A stretch of DNA of 64,000 bases from Micromonospora halotolerans (lineage in GTDB: Bacteria; Actinomycetota; Actinomycetes; Mycobacteriales; Micromonosporaceae), in NCBI RefSeq assembly GCF_032108445.1, contig NZ_CP134876.1, forward strand, positions 2,046,001 through 2,110,000, read 5' to 3'. Positions 24,084 to 36,221 of the stretch are shown in pieces. The notes under the pieces were generated by a model that saw only the letters and a list, made by a program, of their open reading frames with translations, was not told the origin of the DNA and did not search any database. The first letter of the stretch is position 1, and every line of letters begins with the position of its first letter. The translations under genes were made by a program, and so were the position numbers.

Positions 24084-25436
24084 TCACACCTCCCCTGACT
24101 CCGAGCCGGCGACCACGTTGGCCGGCTCCCGCTCGGCGACCACGCGCTTGGTACGCGGGCTCGGCGGAACTTGAAGATCCATCGGCGGCAGCGGGAAGCT
24201 GCCGTGCGGACGGCTGTTCACCTGCTCCTGCAGCGGCGGCTTCGGCGTCTTCTTGCGGCTCGGCCAGAAGAGCGTGGCCAGCAGCAGCACGCCCGCGCCG
24301 ATGCCGGTGGCGACCAGCCGGTCCTTGGTCTGCCAGTCCTCGATCGAGCGGAGCCCGCTCAGCACCAGGATCCAGACCAGGTTGATCGGCAGCAGGACCT
24401 TCCAGCCGAAGCGCATGAACTGGTCGTAGCGGAGCCGGGGCAGGGTGCCCCGCAGCCAGACGAAGACGAAGACCAGGGCGATGACCTTGCCGAAGAACCA
24501 GAGCATCGGCCACCAACCCGAGTTGGCGCCCGCCCAGAGCGTGATCGGCCAGGGTGCCCGCCAGCCACCGAGGAAGAGCGTGGTGGTGACCGCGGACATG
24601 GTCACCATCGAGACGTACTCGGAGAGCATGAACAGCGCGAACTTGAGCGAGCTGTACTCGGTCATGAAGCCCGCGACCAGCTCCGACTCCGCCTCGGGCA
24701 GGTCGAACGGCGCCCGGTTGGTCTCACCGACCATGGCGATGAAGAAGATGATGAAGCTGGGCAGCAGCAGGATCGCGTACCAGCCCGGGGCCGGGATCTG
24801 CTGGCCGGCGATGGTCAGCTCGGTGGCGTCCCCCTGCGCGGCGACGATCCCGCTGGTCGACATCGTGCCGGCGGTCATGAACACCGCCACGATGCTCAGG
24901 CCCATGGCGACCTCGTACGAGATCATCTGGGCGCTGGACCGGAGACCGCCGAGCAGCGGGTACGTCGAGCCGGAGGCCCAACCGCCGAGCACGATGCCGT
25001 AGATGCCCATCGAGGAGCAGGCGAGGATCACCAGCACCGCCACCGACACGTCGGTGACCTGCAGCGGCGTGTGGTGGCCGAAGATGCTCACCTTCGGGCC
25101 GAACGGCACCACCGACAGCGAGGTGACCGCGCAGATCACCGAGATGGTCGGCGCGAAGAAGAACACCACCTTGTCGGCCGTCCGCGGGAGGATGTCCTCC
25201 TTGAAGGCCATCTTCAGACCGTCGGCGAGGGTCTGCAGCAGGCCGAACGGGCCGACCTGGTTCGGGCCGGGCCGGACCGCCATGCGGCCGACCACACGGC
25301 GCTCGAACCAGACGCCGAGCAGCGTGGCCAGCAGGCCGAAGACGAACGCGAAGACGATCTTCCCGAGGACCAGCCACCACGGGTCCTTGCCGAAGTCGGC
25401 CAGCGTCGGGTCCTGCGCCGCGAGGTAGAGGTTCAC
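24084..25436 (-). CDS. nuoH: NADH-quinone oxidoreductase subunit H
   Basis: A membrane subunit of about 450 residues that lines the quinone chamber. Conserved blocks are [56 protein letters not shown] and [17 protein letters not shown] 25436 (preceded by AAAGG) gives the usual N-terminus VNLYLAAQD. An in-frame GTG at 25508 would add 24 residues encoded entirely by a dispersed repeat and is less likely. The C-terminal tail is extended and Pro/Arg-rich. Confidence 0.93.
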   Translation of the reverse strand: MNLYLAAQDPTLADFGKDPWWLVLGKIVFAFVFGLLATLLGVWFERRVVGRMAVRPGPNQVGPFGLLQTLADGLKMAFKEDILPRTADKVVFFFAPTISVICAVTSLSVVPFGPKVSIFGHHTPLQVTDVSVAVLVILACSSMGIYGIVLGGWASGSTYPLLGGLRSSAQMISYEVAMGLSIVAVFMTAGTMSTSGIVAAQGDATELTIAGQQIPAPGWYAILLLPSFIIFFIAMVGETNRAPFDLPEAESELVAGFMTEYSSLKFALFMLSEYVSMVTMSAVTTTLFLGGWRAPWPITLWAGANSGWWPMLWFFGKVIALVFVFVWLRGTLPRLRYDQFMRFGWKVLLPINLVWILVLSGLRSIEDWQTKDRLVATGIGAGVLLLATLFWPSRKKTPKPPLQEQVNSRPHGSFPLPPMDLQVPPSPRTKRVVAEREPANVVAGSESGEV

Positions 25437-25449
25437 TGCGCCCGCCTTT

Positions 25450-25500
25450 CGTTCGCGACTGCGAGGCTCACTCGCTCCGCTCGTGCACTCCTCGCGCTCA
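25450..25500 (-). repeat. Stop-codon-anchored repeat between nuoG and nuoH
   Basis: A 51-base unit reading, on the minus strand, from TGAGCGCGAGGAGTGCA to GCAGTCGCGAACG. Its first three bases are the nuoG stop codon, and it ends just before the nuoH ribosome site. A 45-base copy lies at 32491-32535, after nuoB. Confidence 0.75.
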
Positions 25501-27995
25501 CTGGACACTCCCGGTGTTGAGGAGCGGGCCCGGACGGCCGGCCACGTCCGCGGCGACCGCCGCGGCCGAGACCTTGACGACCTGGCCGGACGTCGCGCCG
25601 AGGCTGCGCCGGACGGTCGAGCCGGGCGAGTTGGTCGGCAGCCAGACGACGCCGTCCGGCATCTCGGTGATCGCCGCCGGCAGGGTGACCGCGCCGCGGT
25701 CGGTGCCGACGGTCACCGGGTCGCCGTCCGCGACGCCGAGCGCCTCGGCGGTGCCCTTCCCCAGCCGGACCACCGGCGGGCGGGCCGTGCCGGCGAGGTG
25801 CTCGTCGCCGTCGGTGAGGCTGCCCAGGTCGAGCAGCTGGTGCCAGGTGGCCAGCACGGCCTCGCCGGCGCCGGGCTCCGGCACGGCGACCGGCTCGACG
25901 GACGGGGCGGACGGTCGGTCCACCCGGGTCGGCGCCAGCGCGCCCAGCTCCCGGCGGACGCTCTGCACGTCGCCGGTGCCCAGCCGCACGTCGAGCTGCG
26001 CGGCGATCGCGTCGAGCACCCGGCCGTCGGTCATCGCCGCGGTGTCCAGCACCTTCTCGAAGGGACGCAGCCGGCCCTCCCAGTCCAGGAAGCTGCCGGC
26101 CTTCTCGACCACCGGAGCGACCGGCAGGACCACGTCGGCCCGGCGGGCCACCGCGCTCATCCGCAGCTCCAGGCTGACCAGGAACGGCACCGCGCCCAGG
26201 GCCTGCTCGGCCAGGCGCGGGTCGGCCAGGTCGGCCGGGTCGACGCCGGCCACCACGAGGGCGCCGATCTGGCCGTTGGCCGTGGCCGTGAGGATGCCGT
26301 CGGTGTCCCGGCCGGCCTGGCTCGGGATCACCCCGGCCGGGATGTCCCACGCCTCGCCCAGCTCGGCGCGGGCGGCCGGCTCGGTGACCACGCGGCCGCC
26401 GGGGAGCAGGTTGGGCAGGCAGCCCGCGTCGACCGCGCCGCGGTCACCCGCGCGCCGCGGCACCCAGGCCAGCTTGGCCCCGGTCCGCCGGGCCACGTCC
26501 GCCGCGGCGGAGAGGCCGCCGGGCACCGCGCCCAGCCGCTCGCCGACGATCAGGACGGCACCCGGCTGGCTCAGCGCCTCGGCCACCGTGGCGTGCTCGG
26601 CCAGCACGCTGGCCTCCTCGCCCGGCACCACCCGGGCCAGCTTGGCCCCGAGCTTCTCCAGGCCGCGGGTCGCGAACGGCGCGAGCGCGTACACGGTGAG
26701 CTTCTTCTTCAGGTACGCCTTGCGCAGCCGCAGGAAGAGGATGGGGCACTCCTCCTCCGGCTCCAGGCCGACCAGCACCACGGCGGGCGCGTTCTCCACG
26801 TCCGCGTAGGTCACGTCGGTGACCCCGGCGACGCTGCTGGCCAGGAAGTCGGCCTCCTCGCGGGAGACCGGGCGGGCCCGGAAGTCGATGTCGTTGGTGT
26901 GCAGCGCGACCCGCGCGAACTTCGCGTACGCGTAGGCGTCCTCGACGGTGAGCCGGCCGCCGGTCAGCACCGCGGTGCCCCGCTCGCCGTCCCGGGCGGC
27001 GCGCAGCCCTTCGGCGGCCCGGGTCAGCGCCTCGCTCCAGGACGCCTCGCGCAGCTCACCGGTCTTCTCGTCCCGCACCAGCGGGGTGGTGAGCCGGTCG
27101 AACGCGCGGGTGTACTGGAAGCCCCAGCGGCCCTTGTCGCAGTTCCACTCCTCGTTCACCGCCGGGTCGTCACCGGCCAGCCGGCGCAGCACCTTGCCGC
27201 GCCGCCAGTCGGTGCGCTGGGCGCAGCCGGCCGCGCAGTGCTCGCAGGCGCTGGGGGTGGAGACCAGGTCGAACGGGCGGGCCCGGAACCGGTACTGCGC
27301 GCCGGTCAGCGCGCCCACCGGGCAGATCTGCACGGTGTTGCCGGAGAAGTAGGAGTTGAACGGGACATCGCCGGCGCCATCAGCACCACCCGCGTCAACC
27401 TCTGCTCCATAAGCCTCGTCCCGGTAGATGTTGATCTCCTCGGCGGACGACCGGCCCATCAGGTCGATGAACTTGTCGCCGGCGATCTCCTCGGAGAACC
27501 GGGTGCAGCGCTGGCAGAGCACGCAGCGCTCGCGGTCGAGCAGCACCTGGGTGCTGATCGGCAGCGGCTTCGGGTACTCCCGCTTGTGCTCGTGGAACCG
27601 CGAGTCGGTGCGGCCGGTGGACATGGCCTGGTTCTGCAGCGGGCACTCGCCGCCCTTGTCGCACATCGGGCAGTCGAGGGGGTGGTTGAGGAGCAGCAGC
27701 TCCATCACCCCCTCCTGGGCCTTCTTGGCGACCGGGGAGGTGAGCTGGGTCCGCACCACCATGCCGTCGGCCACGGTCTGGGTGCAGGAAGCGACCGGCT
27801 TGCGCTGGCCCTCCACCTCCACCAGGCACTGCCGGCAGGCGCCGGCCGGGGCCAGCAGCGGGTGGTCGCAGAACCGCGGGATCTCGGTGCCCAGCTGCTC
27901 GGCGACCCGGATCAGCAGCGCCCCCTTCGGGGCGGTGACCTGGACGCCGTCGATGGTCAGGGTGACGGTCTCGGTCTGCTTGGCTACGTCGGTCA

Positions 27996-27996
<1 letters not shown>
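25498..27996 (-). CDS. nuoG: NADH-quinone oxidoreductase subunit G
   Basis: An 832-residue iron-sulfur subunit. N-terminal 2Fe-2S ligands are in [15 protein letters not shown] plus a later Cys (VASCTQ). The His/Cys 4Fe-4S motif is in [17 protein letters not shown], followed by CVLCQRC and by CEHCAAGC, which marks the extra cluster N7 site seen in many bacteria. The rest is a molybdopterin-oxidoreductase-like domain without cofactor function. The start overlaps the nuoF stop by one base (TGATG). The stop TGA is the first codon of a dispersed repeat. Confidence 0.95.
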
Positions 27997-29308
<1,312 letters not shown>

Positions 29309-29312
<4 letters not shown>

Positions 29313-30421
29313 TTCTGGACCCCCGTTCCGCTCGCGTCCGCCGGGGTCGTGCCGTTGCCACCCGAGGACGCTTCGTTGAGGTTGCGCTGCTGCGCCCCGG
29401 CCTCGTCGCCGGCGGGCTTGCCGTCACCGGCCGGCGGGTTGGCCGCCGCTCCGGCGGCCTCCGCCGCCTGCGCGTCGCGGGGCGCCGGCGCCGTGGTGTC
29501 CGTCGGGACCCTGGTGCCGGGGGCGTCCGGCACCGCGGTGCCCGCGTCCGGCTGCCGGGTCTCGGCGGTACGCACCTGCGGCGACTTGTCGTCCGGCGCC
29601 TTGACGTCCGGCGCGGTGCTGCCGGTGGGGGCGGACGCCCCGTCGCCACCCTTGACCGGAGCGGCGGCAGCCTCGGCCGGGGCCGGCTTGGCGGCCTCCG
29701 CCTTCGCCTTCGCCTCGGCGGCGGCCTTGTCGGCCTCGGCCTTGCTGCGGATCGGGGTGTTCGGGTCGAAGCCCGGGACCGAGATGCCGTGCTGCTCGGC
29801 CAGGCGCAGGCCGCGCAGGGTGGGCTCACCCGGCCCGCCGTCAGCCACCGCGCCGTCCCGCTCGTCGGCGAAGCCGGCGAGCTGGACGGCCATCTCCTTG
29901 AGGGTGCACAGCCGGGCGCCCCGGGTCGGCATCGGCCGCCCGCCGGCCCGCAGCTCCTCCACCACGCCGAGCGCGCCCTGCGGGTCGACGTTGTCGAAGA
30001 AGTCGTAGTTGACCGTCATGACCGGGCCGTAGTCGCACGCCGCCAGGCACTCGGCGTGCTCCAGCGTGATCGTGCCGTCCGCGGTGGTCTCGTCGTGCCC
30101 GACGCCCAGGTGCTCGGCGAGGGTGTCGTAGACCTCCTGGCCGCCGAGCACGTTGCACATGGTGTTGGTGCAGACGCTGACCAGGTAGTCACCGGTCGGC
30201 TTGCGCTTGTACATCGTGTAGAAGGTGGCGACCGCGCCGACCTGGGCCTTGTTCAGGCCGAGCACCTCGGCGCAGAACTCGACCCCGGCCGGGGAGACGT
30301 AACCCTCCTCGGACTGGACCAGGTGCAGCAGCGGCAGCAGCGCCGAGCGGGACCGGTCCGCCGGGTACCGGGCGATGATCTCCCGCGCCCGCTCCCGGGT
30401 CTCTTCAGTGAAAGTCGTCAT
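29309..30421 (-). CDS. nuoE: NADH-quinone oxidoreductase subunit E with long C-terminal extension
   Basis: A 370-residue protein. The first 205 or so residues are a normal NuoE thioredoxin-fold domain with the 2Fe-2S ligands Cys84, Cys89, Cys125 and Cys129 (CTNTMC, CLAAC). Residues from about 225 onward form a low-complexity Ala/Pro/Lys/Thr/Asp-rich tail of about 145 residues that is absent from typical NuoE (about 160-250 residues in total). The tail has no folded-domain signature and may be a flexible surface extension. Start and stop overlap nuoD and nuoF by 4 bases each. Confidence 0.94.
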
Positions 30422-31743
30422 CGGTCACAACCACCCATCACGGGGTCCAGCGAGGCGCCACCGGCGATAACGTCGGCGATCAGGCCGCCCTCGGCCATCG
30501 CCGGGAGGGCCTGGAGGTTCACGAAGCTCGGCTCCCGGTAGTGCACCCGGTAGGGCCGGGTGCCGCCGTCCGAGACCGCGTGCACGCCGAGCTCGCCGCG
30601 GGGCGACTCGACGGCGACGTACACCTGGCCCGGCGGGACCCGGAAGCCCTCGGTGACGAGCTTGAAGTGGTGGATCAGCGACTCCATCGACTGACCCATG
30701 ATCTTGGCGACGTGCTCCAGCGAGTTGCCCATGCCGTCGACGCCGATGGCGAGCTGCGCCGGCCAGGCGATCTTGCGGTCGGCCACCATGATCGGGCCCG
30801 GCTTGAGCCGGTCGAGGGCCTGCTCGACCAGCTTCAGCGACTCCCGGATCTCGGCCAGCCGGACCAGGTAGCGGCCCCACACGTCGCCGTCGGTGTGCGT
30901 CGGCACGTCGAACTCGTACGTCTCGTAGCCGCAGTACGGCATGGTCTTGCGCAGGTCCCAGGCGAGACCGGCGGAGCGCAGCACCGGGCCGGTGACGCCG
31001 AGCGCGAGGCAGCCGGTCACGTCGAGCACCGCGACGTTCTTCGTGCGCTCGATCCAGATCGGCTGGCCGGAGAGGAGGTCCTCGTACTCCTTGAGCTTCT
31101 TCGGCATCAGCTTGAGGAAGTCCCGGATCTTGACGATCGCGTCGTCCGGCACGTCCTGCGCCACCCCGCCCGGCCGCACGTACGCGTGGTTCATGCGCAG
31201 GCCGGTGATGGTCTCGAAGATGTCGAGGATGTACTCCCGCTCGCGGAAGCCGTACAACATCATGTTGATCGCGCCCAACTCCATGCCGGTGGTGGCCAGC
31301 CAGACCAGGTGCGACGAGATCCGGTTGAGCTCCATCATCAGCACCCGGATGGTGGTGGCCCGCTCGGTCACCTCGTCGGTGATGCCGAGCAGCTTCTCCA
31401 CCGCGAGCGCGTACGCCGTCTCGTTGAACAGCGGGGAGAGGTAGTCCATCCGGGTCACGAAGGTCGAGCCCTGCACCCAGTTGCGGTATTCGAGGTTCTT
31501 CTCGATGCCGGTGTGCAGGTAGCCGACGACCGAGCGGGCCTCGCGGACCGTCTCGCCCTCCAGCTCCAGGATCAGGCGGAGCACGCCGTGCGTGGACGGG
31601 TGCTGCGGACCCATGTTGACGACGATCCGCTCGTCGTTGATCGGGTCCGTGCCGGAGACGACCTGATCCCAGTCCCCACCGGTGACGGTGAAGACCTTGC
31701 CCTCGGTGGTCTCGCGCTCGGTCGCGTAGTTCGACGTGGTCAC
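30418..31743 (-). CDS. nuoD: NADH-quinone oxidoreductase subunit D
   Basis: A 441-residue quinone-site subunit related to the large subunit of NiFe hydrogenases. Conserved stretches are [22 protein letters not shown] (with the quinone-binding His), [14 protein letters not shown], the tyrosine region [14 protein letters not shown] and the C-terminal DPVMGGCDR. The start overlaps the nuoC stop by 4 bases. It forms the quinone-reducing pocket with NuoB and NuoH. Confidence 0.96.
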   Translation of the reverse strand: MTTSNYATERETTEGKVFTVTGGDWDQVVSGTDPINDERIVVNMGPQHPSTHGVLRLILELEGETVREARSVVGYLHTGIEKNLEYRNWVQGSTFVTRMDYLSPLFNETAYALAVEKLLGITDEVTERATTIRVLMMELNRISSHLVWLATTGMELGAINMMLYGFREREYILDIFETITGLRMNHAYVRPGGVAQDVPDDAIVKIRDFLKLMPKKLKEYEDLLSGQPIWIERTKNVAVLDVTGCLALGVTGPVLRSAGLAWDLRKTMPYCGYETYEFDVPTHTDGDVWGRYLVRLAEIRESLKLVEQALDRLKPGPIMVADRKIAWPAQLAIGVDGMGNSLEHVAKIMGQSMESLIHHFKLVTEGFRVPPGQVYVAVESPRGELGVHAVSDGGTRPYRVHYREPSFVNLQALPAMAEGGLIADVIAGGASLDPVMGGCDR

Positions 31744-32477
31744 TGGTAGGACCTCCTACGGTCCGGCGGCGGGATTTCCGCACCCTTGTACTCGACGGGG
31801 ACGCCGCCGAGGGGGTAGTCCTTGCGCTGCGGGTGCCCCTCCCAGTCGTCCGGCATGAGGATCCGGGTCAGGTTGGGGTGGCCGTCGAAGACGATGCCGA
31901 ACATGTCGTACGCCTCCCGCTCCTGCCAGTCGGCGGTCGGGTAGACGGCGGTGACGCTCGGCAGGTGCGGGTCCTCGGCGGAGACCGCGGCCTCCAGCCG
32001 GACCCGGCGCCGATAGGTCATCGAGGTGAGCTGGTAGACCACGTGCAGCCGGCGTCCGTCCGCGCCCAGGTAGTCCACGCCGGACACCGAGCTGCAGAGC
32101 TCGAAGCGGAGCGCCAGGTCGTCGCGCATCACCTGGCAGACCTCGGCGATCCGCTCCGGGCGGACGTGCAGGGTCAGCTCGCCCCTGTCGACCACGACCT
32201 TCTCGATCGCGTCGCCGAACTGGGGGTACGCCTCCTCCAGCGCGTCGCGGACCTCGTCGAAGTAGCTCCCGTACGGCCGGGCGGCCTCCTCGATCGGCTT
32301 GCGCTGGCGGACCAGGCCGCCGTAGCCGGAGACGTCGCCGGTGCCCTGGTTGCCGAACATGCCGCGCCCGGCCGGGCTGGCCGGCGGGTACTCCGCCGGG
32401 GCGGTGCTGCTGGCGCCGGCCGGGGTCGTCGGCACCGGCACGCCGCCGTCGTTGTTCTTGTCGTTCGGTGCCGTCAC
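31740..32477 (-). CDS. nuoC: NADH-quinone oxidoreductase subunit C
   Basis: A 245-residue soluble subunit of the peripheral arm. The family core covers about residues 90-225 and ends with the diagnostic [44 protein letters not shown]. The first 60 residues are a disordered Gly/Pro/Thr-rich extension. The GTG start is preceded by GGAGGG, immediately after a dispersed repeat unit. Confidence 0.95.
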   Translation of the reverse strand: MTAPNDKNNDGGVPVPTTPAGASSTAPAEYPPASPAGRGMFGNQGTGDVSGYGGLVRQRKPIEEAARPYGSYFDEVRDALEEAYPQFGDAIEKVVVDRGELTLHVRPERIAEVCQVMRDDLALRFELCSSVSGVDYLGADGRRLHVVYQLTSMTYRRRVRLEAAVSAEDPHLPSVTAVYPTADWQEREAYDMFGIVFDGHPNLTRILMPDDWEGHPQRKDYPLGGVPVEYKGAEIPPPDRRRSYQ

Positions 32478-32490
32478 TGGGCCTGCCCTC

Positions 32491-32535
32491 CGTTCGCGAC
32501 TGCGGGGCTCCGCTCCGCTGCACTCCTCGCGCTCA
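32491..32535 (-). repeat. Stop-codon-anchored repeat between nuoB and nuoC
   Basis: A 45-base copy of the unit at 25450-25500, 6 bases shorter in the middle. It again begins with the upstream stop codon (nuoB TGA) and ends next to the following ribosome site. Confidence 0.75.
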
Positions 32536-33210
32536 CTTGGGGCCCCCCTGCGACTGGAGGTGGTTCTGCGCCTTCATCCAGTTCTCGATCCGCAACTGCT
32601 CCTCGCGCCCCTCGCGGACCGCCTTCGTCCACTCGGCGCGCCGGGCCTTGTCGTTGCGGTACGACGACGGCATCGAGCCGTAGGGCACGACGGGCACGTC
32701 ACCGCGCTCCTTGCGGGCCTCCAGCATCTTGCGGCCGTTCGCGCCCAGCGGCTCGTACATGATCTTCTCGCGGAGCTTGAGCACCGCGTCGATGAGCATC
32801 TCGGGCCGGGGCGGGCAGCCCGGGAGGTACATGTCGACCGGCACGATGTGGTCCACGCCCTGCACGATGGCGTAGTTGTTGAACATGCCGCCGCTGCTGG
32901 CGCAGACGCCCATCGAGATGACCCAGCGGGGCTCGGCCATCTGGTCGTAGATCTGCCGCAGCACCGGAGCCATCTTCTGGCTCACCCGGCCGGCCACGAT
33001 CATCAGGTCCGCCTGCCGCGGCGAGGCCCGGAAGACCTCCATGCCCCAGCGGCCCATGTCGTAGTGCGGACCACCGGCGGCCATCATCTCGATGGCACAG
33101 CAGGCCAGGCCGAAGGTGGCGCCCCAGACGGACGACTTCCGCGACCAGTTGACCAGCTTCTCCACGGAGGTGAGCAGGACGCCGGCCGGGAGCTTCTCCT
33201 CGATGCCCAT
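32533..33210 (-). CDS. nuoB: NADH-quinone oxidoreductase subunit B (cluster N2)
   Basis: A 225-residue subunit carrying the last cluster of the chain, N2. Its ligands are the tandem Cys37-Cys38 ([10 protein letters not shown]), Cys103 (GVCASSGG) and Cys132 (LPGCPPRPE). Electrons pass from here to menaquinone. The C-terminal 60 residues, rich in Arg and Glu, are an actinobacterial extension. The start is ATG 33210, 14 bases after the nuoA stop. Confidence 0.96.
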   Translation of the reverse strand: MGIEEKLPAGVLLTSVEKLVNWSRKSSVWGATFGLACCAIEMMAAGGPHYDMGRWGMEVFRASPRQADLMIVAGRVSQKMAPVLRQIYDQMAEPRWVISMGVCASSGGMFNNYAIVQGVDHIVPVDMYLPGCPPRPEMLIDAVLKLREKIMYEPLGANGRKMLEARKERGDVPVVPYGSMPSSYRNDKARRAEWTKAVREGREEQLRIENWMKAQNHLQSQGGPK

Positions 33211-33224
33211 CTGACGTACCTCCC

Positions 33225-33590
33225 TCAGTCCCAGTCCAGGCCGCCGCGCCGCCAGACGTAGGCGTAGGCGACGAAGACCGCGACGATGAACAGGACCATC
33301 TCCACGAAGCCGAAGATCGGCAGGGCGTCGAAGGAGACCGCCCAGGGGTACAGGAAGATGATCTCGATGTCGAAGACGATGAAGAGCATCGCCGTCAGGT
33401 AGAACTTGATCGGGAACCGGCCGCCGCCGACCGGCTGCGGGCTCGGTTCGATGCCGCACTCGTACGCCTCGAGCTTGGCCTTGTTCAGACGCCGGGGGCC
33501 GGCGAATCGGGCGGCGGCCACGGAGAACAGCGCGAACCCCGCGGCGAGGGCGAACAGCCCGATGATCGGTGCGTAAGGAGAGAGCGTCAT
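33225..33590 (-). CDS. nuoA: NADH-quinone oxidoreductase subunit A
   Basis: A 121-residue membrane subunit with three helices. The conserved loop [46 protein letters not shown] contains the Cys/Glu loop that senses the quinone site and the DIE motif of helix 2. It is the first gene of nuoA-N. GGGGA lies just before its ATG. Confidence 0.95.
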   Translation of the reverse strand: MTLSPYAPIIGLFALAAGFALFSVAAARFAGPRRLNKAKLEAYECGIEPSPQPVGGGRFPIKFYLTAMLFIVFDIEIIFLYPWAVSFDALPIFGFVEMVLFIVAVFVAYAYVWRRGGLDWD

Positions 33591-33638
33591 CGTTGTCCCC
33601 TGCTCATCCTTCCCTGACCTCGGTGGTTAGCGAAAATC

Positions 33639-33644
33639 ACACTA
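33639..33644 (-). promoter_or_regulatory. Candidate -10 box TAGTGT of the nuo operon
   Basis: TAGTGT on the minus strand lies about 50 bases before the nuoA ATG, in a stretch that is AT-rich for this genome. The -35 is not clear. Confidence 0.3.
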
Positions 33645-33686
33645 TTCACGTCCCTCACGACCTCGACGGCGGGGGTCGATCTTTGT

Positions 33687-33707
33687 CGGTCCCGGGGGCC
33701 GGGACCG
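33687..33707 (-). terminator. Hairpin after the menaquinone-reductase-like gene
   Basis: Nine-base arms CGGTCCCGG and CCGGGACCG with a GGG loop, 5 bases past the stop codon. It separates this gene from the nuo promoter. Confidence 0.7.
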
Positions 33708-33712
33708 GTGGT

Positions 33713-34987
33713 CTACACGGCGGGTGCCACCCTCGTCATCGCGTTGATGACCCGGTCCATGGCGTCGCCGCCCCGCGGATCGGTGAGGTTGGCCAGCAGC
33801 TTGAGCACGAAGCGCATGAGCATCGGGTGCGGCATGCCGTGCTTGGTGGCCATCCGCATGACCTCGGGACGGCCGATGAGCTTCACGAAGATCCCGCCGA
33901 GCCGGTAGTAGCCGCCGAAGCGGGCCTTCAGCTCCTGCGGGTACGCGAGCAGCGCCCGCTCCCGCTCCGCGCCGGCCGGACGGGCCAGCGCCTGCACCGC
34001 CACCTCGGCGGCCAGCTCGCCGGACTCCATGGCGTACGCGATGCCCTCGCCGTTGAACGGGTTGACCATGCCGCCGGAGTCGCCGACCAGCAGGACCCCG
34101 CGGGTGTAGTGCGGGACCCGGTTGAAGCCCATGGGCAGCGCCGCGCCGAGGATCGGCCCCTCCGCGTTGGTCTCGTCGGTCATCCCCCAGTCCTCGGGGG
34201 TGTTGGCCAGCCAGTCGGTGAGCAGCCGCCGGTAGTTCGTCTTGCCGAACGCCGAGGAGGAGTTGAGCACGCCCAGGCCGACGTTCACCCGGCCGTCGCC
34301 GAGGCCGAAGATCCAGCCGTAGCCGGGCAGCAGCGCGTCGCTGCCCTTGGCCCGCAGCTCCAGCCAGGACTCCAGGTAGTCGTCGTCGTGCTTCGCCGCG
34401 GAGCGGTAGTAGCGGCGGACCGCCACGCCGATCGGCCGGTCCTCCCGCTTGGCCAGCCCCAGGGCGAGGGGGAAGCGGCCGGAGACGCCGTCGGCGGCGA
34501 CCACCAGCGGCGCGTGGAAGGTGGCCGGCTCCTTGTCCGGGCCCACCTCGGCCTGCACCCCGATCACACGGTCGTCCGCGTCGAGCACCGGAGTCAGCAC
34601 GTTGACGCTGGTGCGCAGCTTCGCCCCGGCGGCGACGGCCCGCTGCGCGAGCAGGTCGTCGAAGTCGAGCCGGGTCCGCACCAGGCCGTAGTTGGGGAAG
34701 CTGGCCAGGTCGGGCCAGTCCAGTTCCAGGCGTACCCCGCCGCCGATCACCCGCAGGCCCTTGTTGCGCAGCCAGCCGGCCTCGGGCGAGGTGTCCACGC
34801 CCATCCGGATGAGCTGCCGCACGGCCCGGGGCGTGAGCCCGTCGCCGCAGACCTTCTCCCGGGGAAATTCGGTCTTCTCCAGCAGCAGCACGCGTACGCC
34901 GTGCCGCGCCAGGTGGTACGCCGTCGCCGATCCTCCGGGACCGGCGCCCACGACGATGACGTCGGCGTCGTTCTCCACCGCGGTCAT
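33713..34987 (-). CDS. Geranylgeranyl-reductase-family flavoprotein (menaquinone reductase, MenJ-like)
   Basis: A 424-residue FAD-dependent oxidoreductase. The FAD dinucleotide motif GAGPGGSATAYHLARHGVRVLLLEK is at residues about 14-38. FPREKVCGDGLTP and the second FAD motif VLLVGDSGGMVNPFNGEGIAYAMESG mark the geranylgeranyl reductase family. In mycobacteria a relative saturates one isoprene unit of menaquinone. The position directly upstream of nuo, with menG and mqnC nearby, supports the same role here. ATG 34987 was chosen over 35023 because GGGAGGAGG lies 6 bases before it. Confidence 0.85.
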   Translation of the reverse strand: MTAVENDADVIVVGAGPGGSATAYHLARHGVRVLLLEKTEFPREKVCGDGLTPRAVRQLIRMGVDTSPEAGWLRNKGLRVIGGGVRLELDWPDLASFPNYGLVRTRLDFDDLLAQRAVAAGAKLRTSVNVLTPVLDADDRVIGVQAEVGPDKEPATFHAPLVVAADGVSGRFPLALGLAKREDRPIGVAVRRYYRSAAKHDDDYLESWLELRAKGSDALLPGYGWIFGLGDGRVNVGLGVLNSSSAFGKTNYRRLLTDWLANTPEDWGMTDETNAEGPILGAALPMGFNRVPHYTRGVLLVGDSGGMVNPFNGEGIAYAMESGELAAEVAVQALARPAGAERERALLAYPQELKARFGGYYRLGGIFVKLIGRPEVMRMATKHGMPHPMLMRFVLKLLANLTDPRGGDAMDRVINAMTRVAPAV

Positions 34988-35120
34988 CCGCGCCTCCTCC
35001 CGCATGCTCGTGAAATGCTTCACAAGCCGATCGGGTTGGAGTCTATGACCGGCGTTACACCTGTATGCGCTGAGGGGGGCCTAACTCGCGGAAACAGGTC
35101 GGCACGGGTGTGTCCGGCGG

Positions 35121-35339
35121 TCAGGAGCGGGCGGCGGTGGCCGGCCCCAGGCCGGCGTCGAGCCGGATCGCCTCCGGCAGGTGATCGCGCAGCGCACCGC
35201 CGGCCGCGCGGTCGAGTGCGGCCAGCACCTCGGCGACCACCTGGCGGACGTCGGCGGGATCCGCGCCGGCCAGCTCCCGGAGCTGCGCGATCAGTTCCGC
35301 CGCGTCGTCGTCGGTGGTCGCTCGGTCGGGTCCCGTCAT
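35121..35339 (-). CDS. Small hypothetical protein (72 aa)
   Basis: A short helical, Ala/Asp-rich acidic protein without membrane segment (DDDAAELIAQLRELAGADPADVRQVVAEVLAALDRAAGG). I do not recognise a family. ATG 35339 is preceded at 7 bases by TAAGCT, a leaderless-type promoter, which argues for a real gene. An in-frame upstream ATG at 35384 is less likely, because it would place that box within the coding region. Confidence 0.55.
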   Translation of the reverse strand: MTGPDRATTDDDAAELIAQLRELAGADPADVRQVVAEVLAALDRAAGGALRDHLPEAIRLDAGLGPATAARS

Positions 35340-35346
35340 GGGGGCG

Positions 35347-35352
35347 AGCTTA
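35347..35352 (-). promoter_or_regulatory. -10 box TAAGCT of the 72-aa gene
   Basis: The TANNNT box lies 7 bases before the ATG on the minus strand and no ribosome site is present. Confidence 0.45.
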
Positions 35353-35415
35353 CGGGACAAAGTAGACCTAAAACGGATATTCACGAAAAGGTCCGGTTTG
35401 CCACCGGCCCGGACG

Positions 35416-36126
35416 TCATTCCCGGGTCGCGCGGTGCAGCGCCACGACGCCGCCGGTCAGGTTCCGCCAGGCCACCCGCCCCCAGCCGGCCGCGCCGACC
35501 CGCGCGGCCAGCGCCGCCTGGTCCGGCCACGCCCGGATGGACTCGGCCAGGTAGACGTAGGCGTCGGGGTTGCTCGACACCGTGCGCGCCACCGCCGGCA
35601 GCGACCGCATCAGGTACGACAGGTAGACGGTGCGGAACGCCGGGTTGACCGGCGTGCTGAACTCGCAGACCACCAGCCGGCCGCCCGGCCTGGTGACCCG
35701 GGCCAGCTCACGCAGCGCCGCGTCGGTGTCGTTGACGTTGCGCAGCGCGAAGGAGATGGTGACCGCGTCGAAGCTGGCGTCGGCGAAGGGCAGCCGCAGG
35801 GCGTCCCCGGCCAACAGCGGCACCTCCGGCCGGGTGCGCTTGCCGGCGTGCAGCATGCCGAGCGACAGGTCCGCGCCCACCGCGTACGCCCCGGAATGCG
35901 CCAGCTCCTCGGTCGAGACGCCGGTGCCGGCGCCCACGTCCAGCACCCGCTCGCCGGGGCGCAGCCCCAGCGCCGCCCGGGTGGCCCGCCGCCAGAACCG
36001 GTCCTGCCCGAAGGACAGCACCGTGTTGGTCAGGTCGTAGCGGGCGGCCACGCCGTCGAACATGGCGGCGACCTCGTGCGGCTGCTTGTCCAGGCTGGCG
36101 CGCTGGCCCTGGGGGGTACGGCTCAC
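35416..36126 (-). CDS. menG: Demethylmenaquinone methyltransferase (UbiE/MenG)
   Basis: A 236-residue SAM-dependent methyltransferase. The SAM motif I is [15 protein letters not shown]. The family signatures [26 protein letters not shown] near the N-terminus and [39 protein letters not shown] in the middle are clear. It adds the final methyl group to demethylmenaquinone. GTG 36126 lies 6 bases after CAGAGT (a weak -10), in the same geometry as other leaderless genes here. The length is normal. Confidence 0.92.
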   Translation of the reverse strand: MSRTPQGQRASLDKQPHEVAAMFDGVAARYDLTNTVLSFGQDRFWRRATRAALGLRPGERVLDVGAGTGVSTEELAHSGAYAVGADLSLGMLHAGKRTRPEVPLLAGDALRLPFADASFDAVTISFALRNVNDTDAALRELARVTRPGGRLVVCEFSTPVNPAFRTVYLSYLMRSLPAVARTVSSNPDAYVYLAESIRAWPDQAALAARVGAAGWGRVAWRNLTGGVVALHRATRE

Positions 36127-36172
36127 GCCTCCACTCTGCCAGCCGGCCCGTGCCCGACTCCTCCCGGGTACG

Positions 36173-36208
36173 CGAAGGGGCGGGGTGGTCACCCACCCCG
36201 CCCCTTCG
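36173..36208 (-). terminator. Terminator of the LPXTG protein gene
   Basis: A perfect 16-bp stem (arms around GAAGGGGCGGGGTGG) with a TCAC loop, 13 bases beyond the stop on the minus strand. Confidence 0.85.
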
Positions 36209-36221
36209 GTGTCCAGGTTGG

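Noticed and set aside
25436..25508. Longer nuoH starting at GTG 25508
   Set aside because: The extra 24 residues are encoded by a dispersed repeat and are not NuoH-like; GTG 25436 has a ribosome site and the usual N-terminus.
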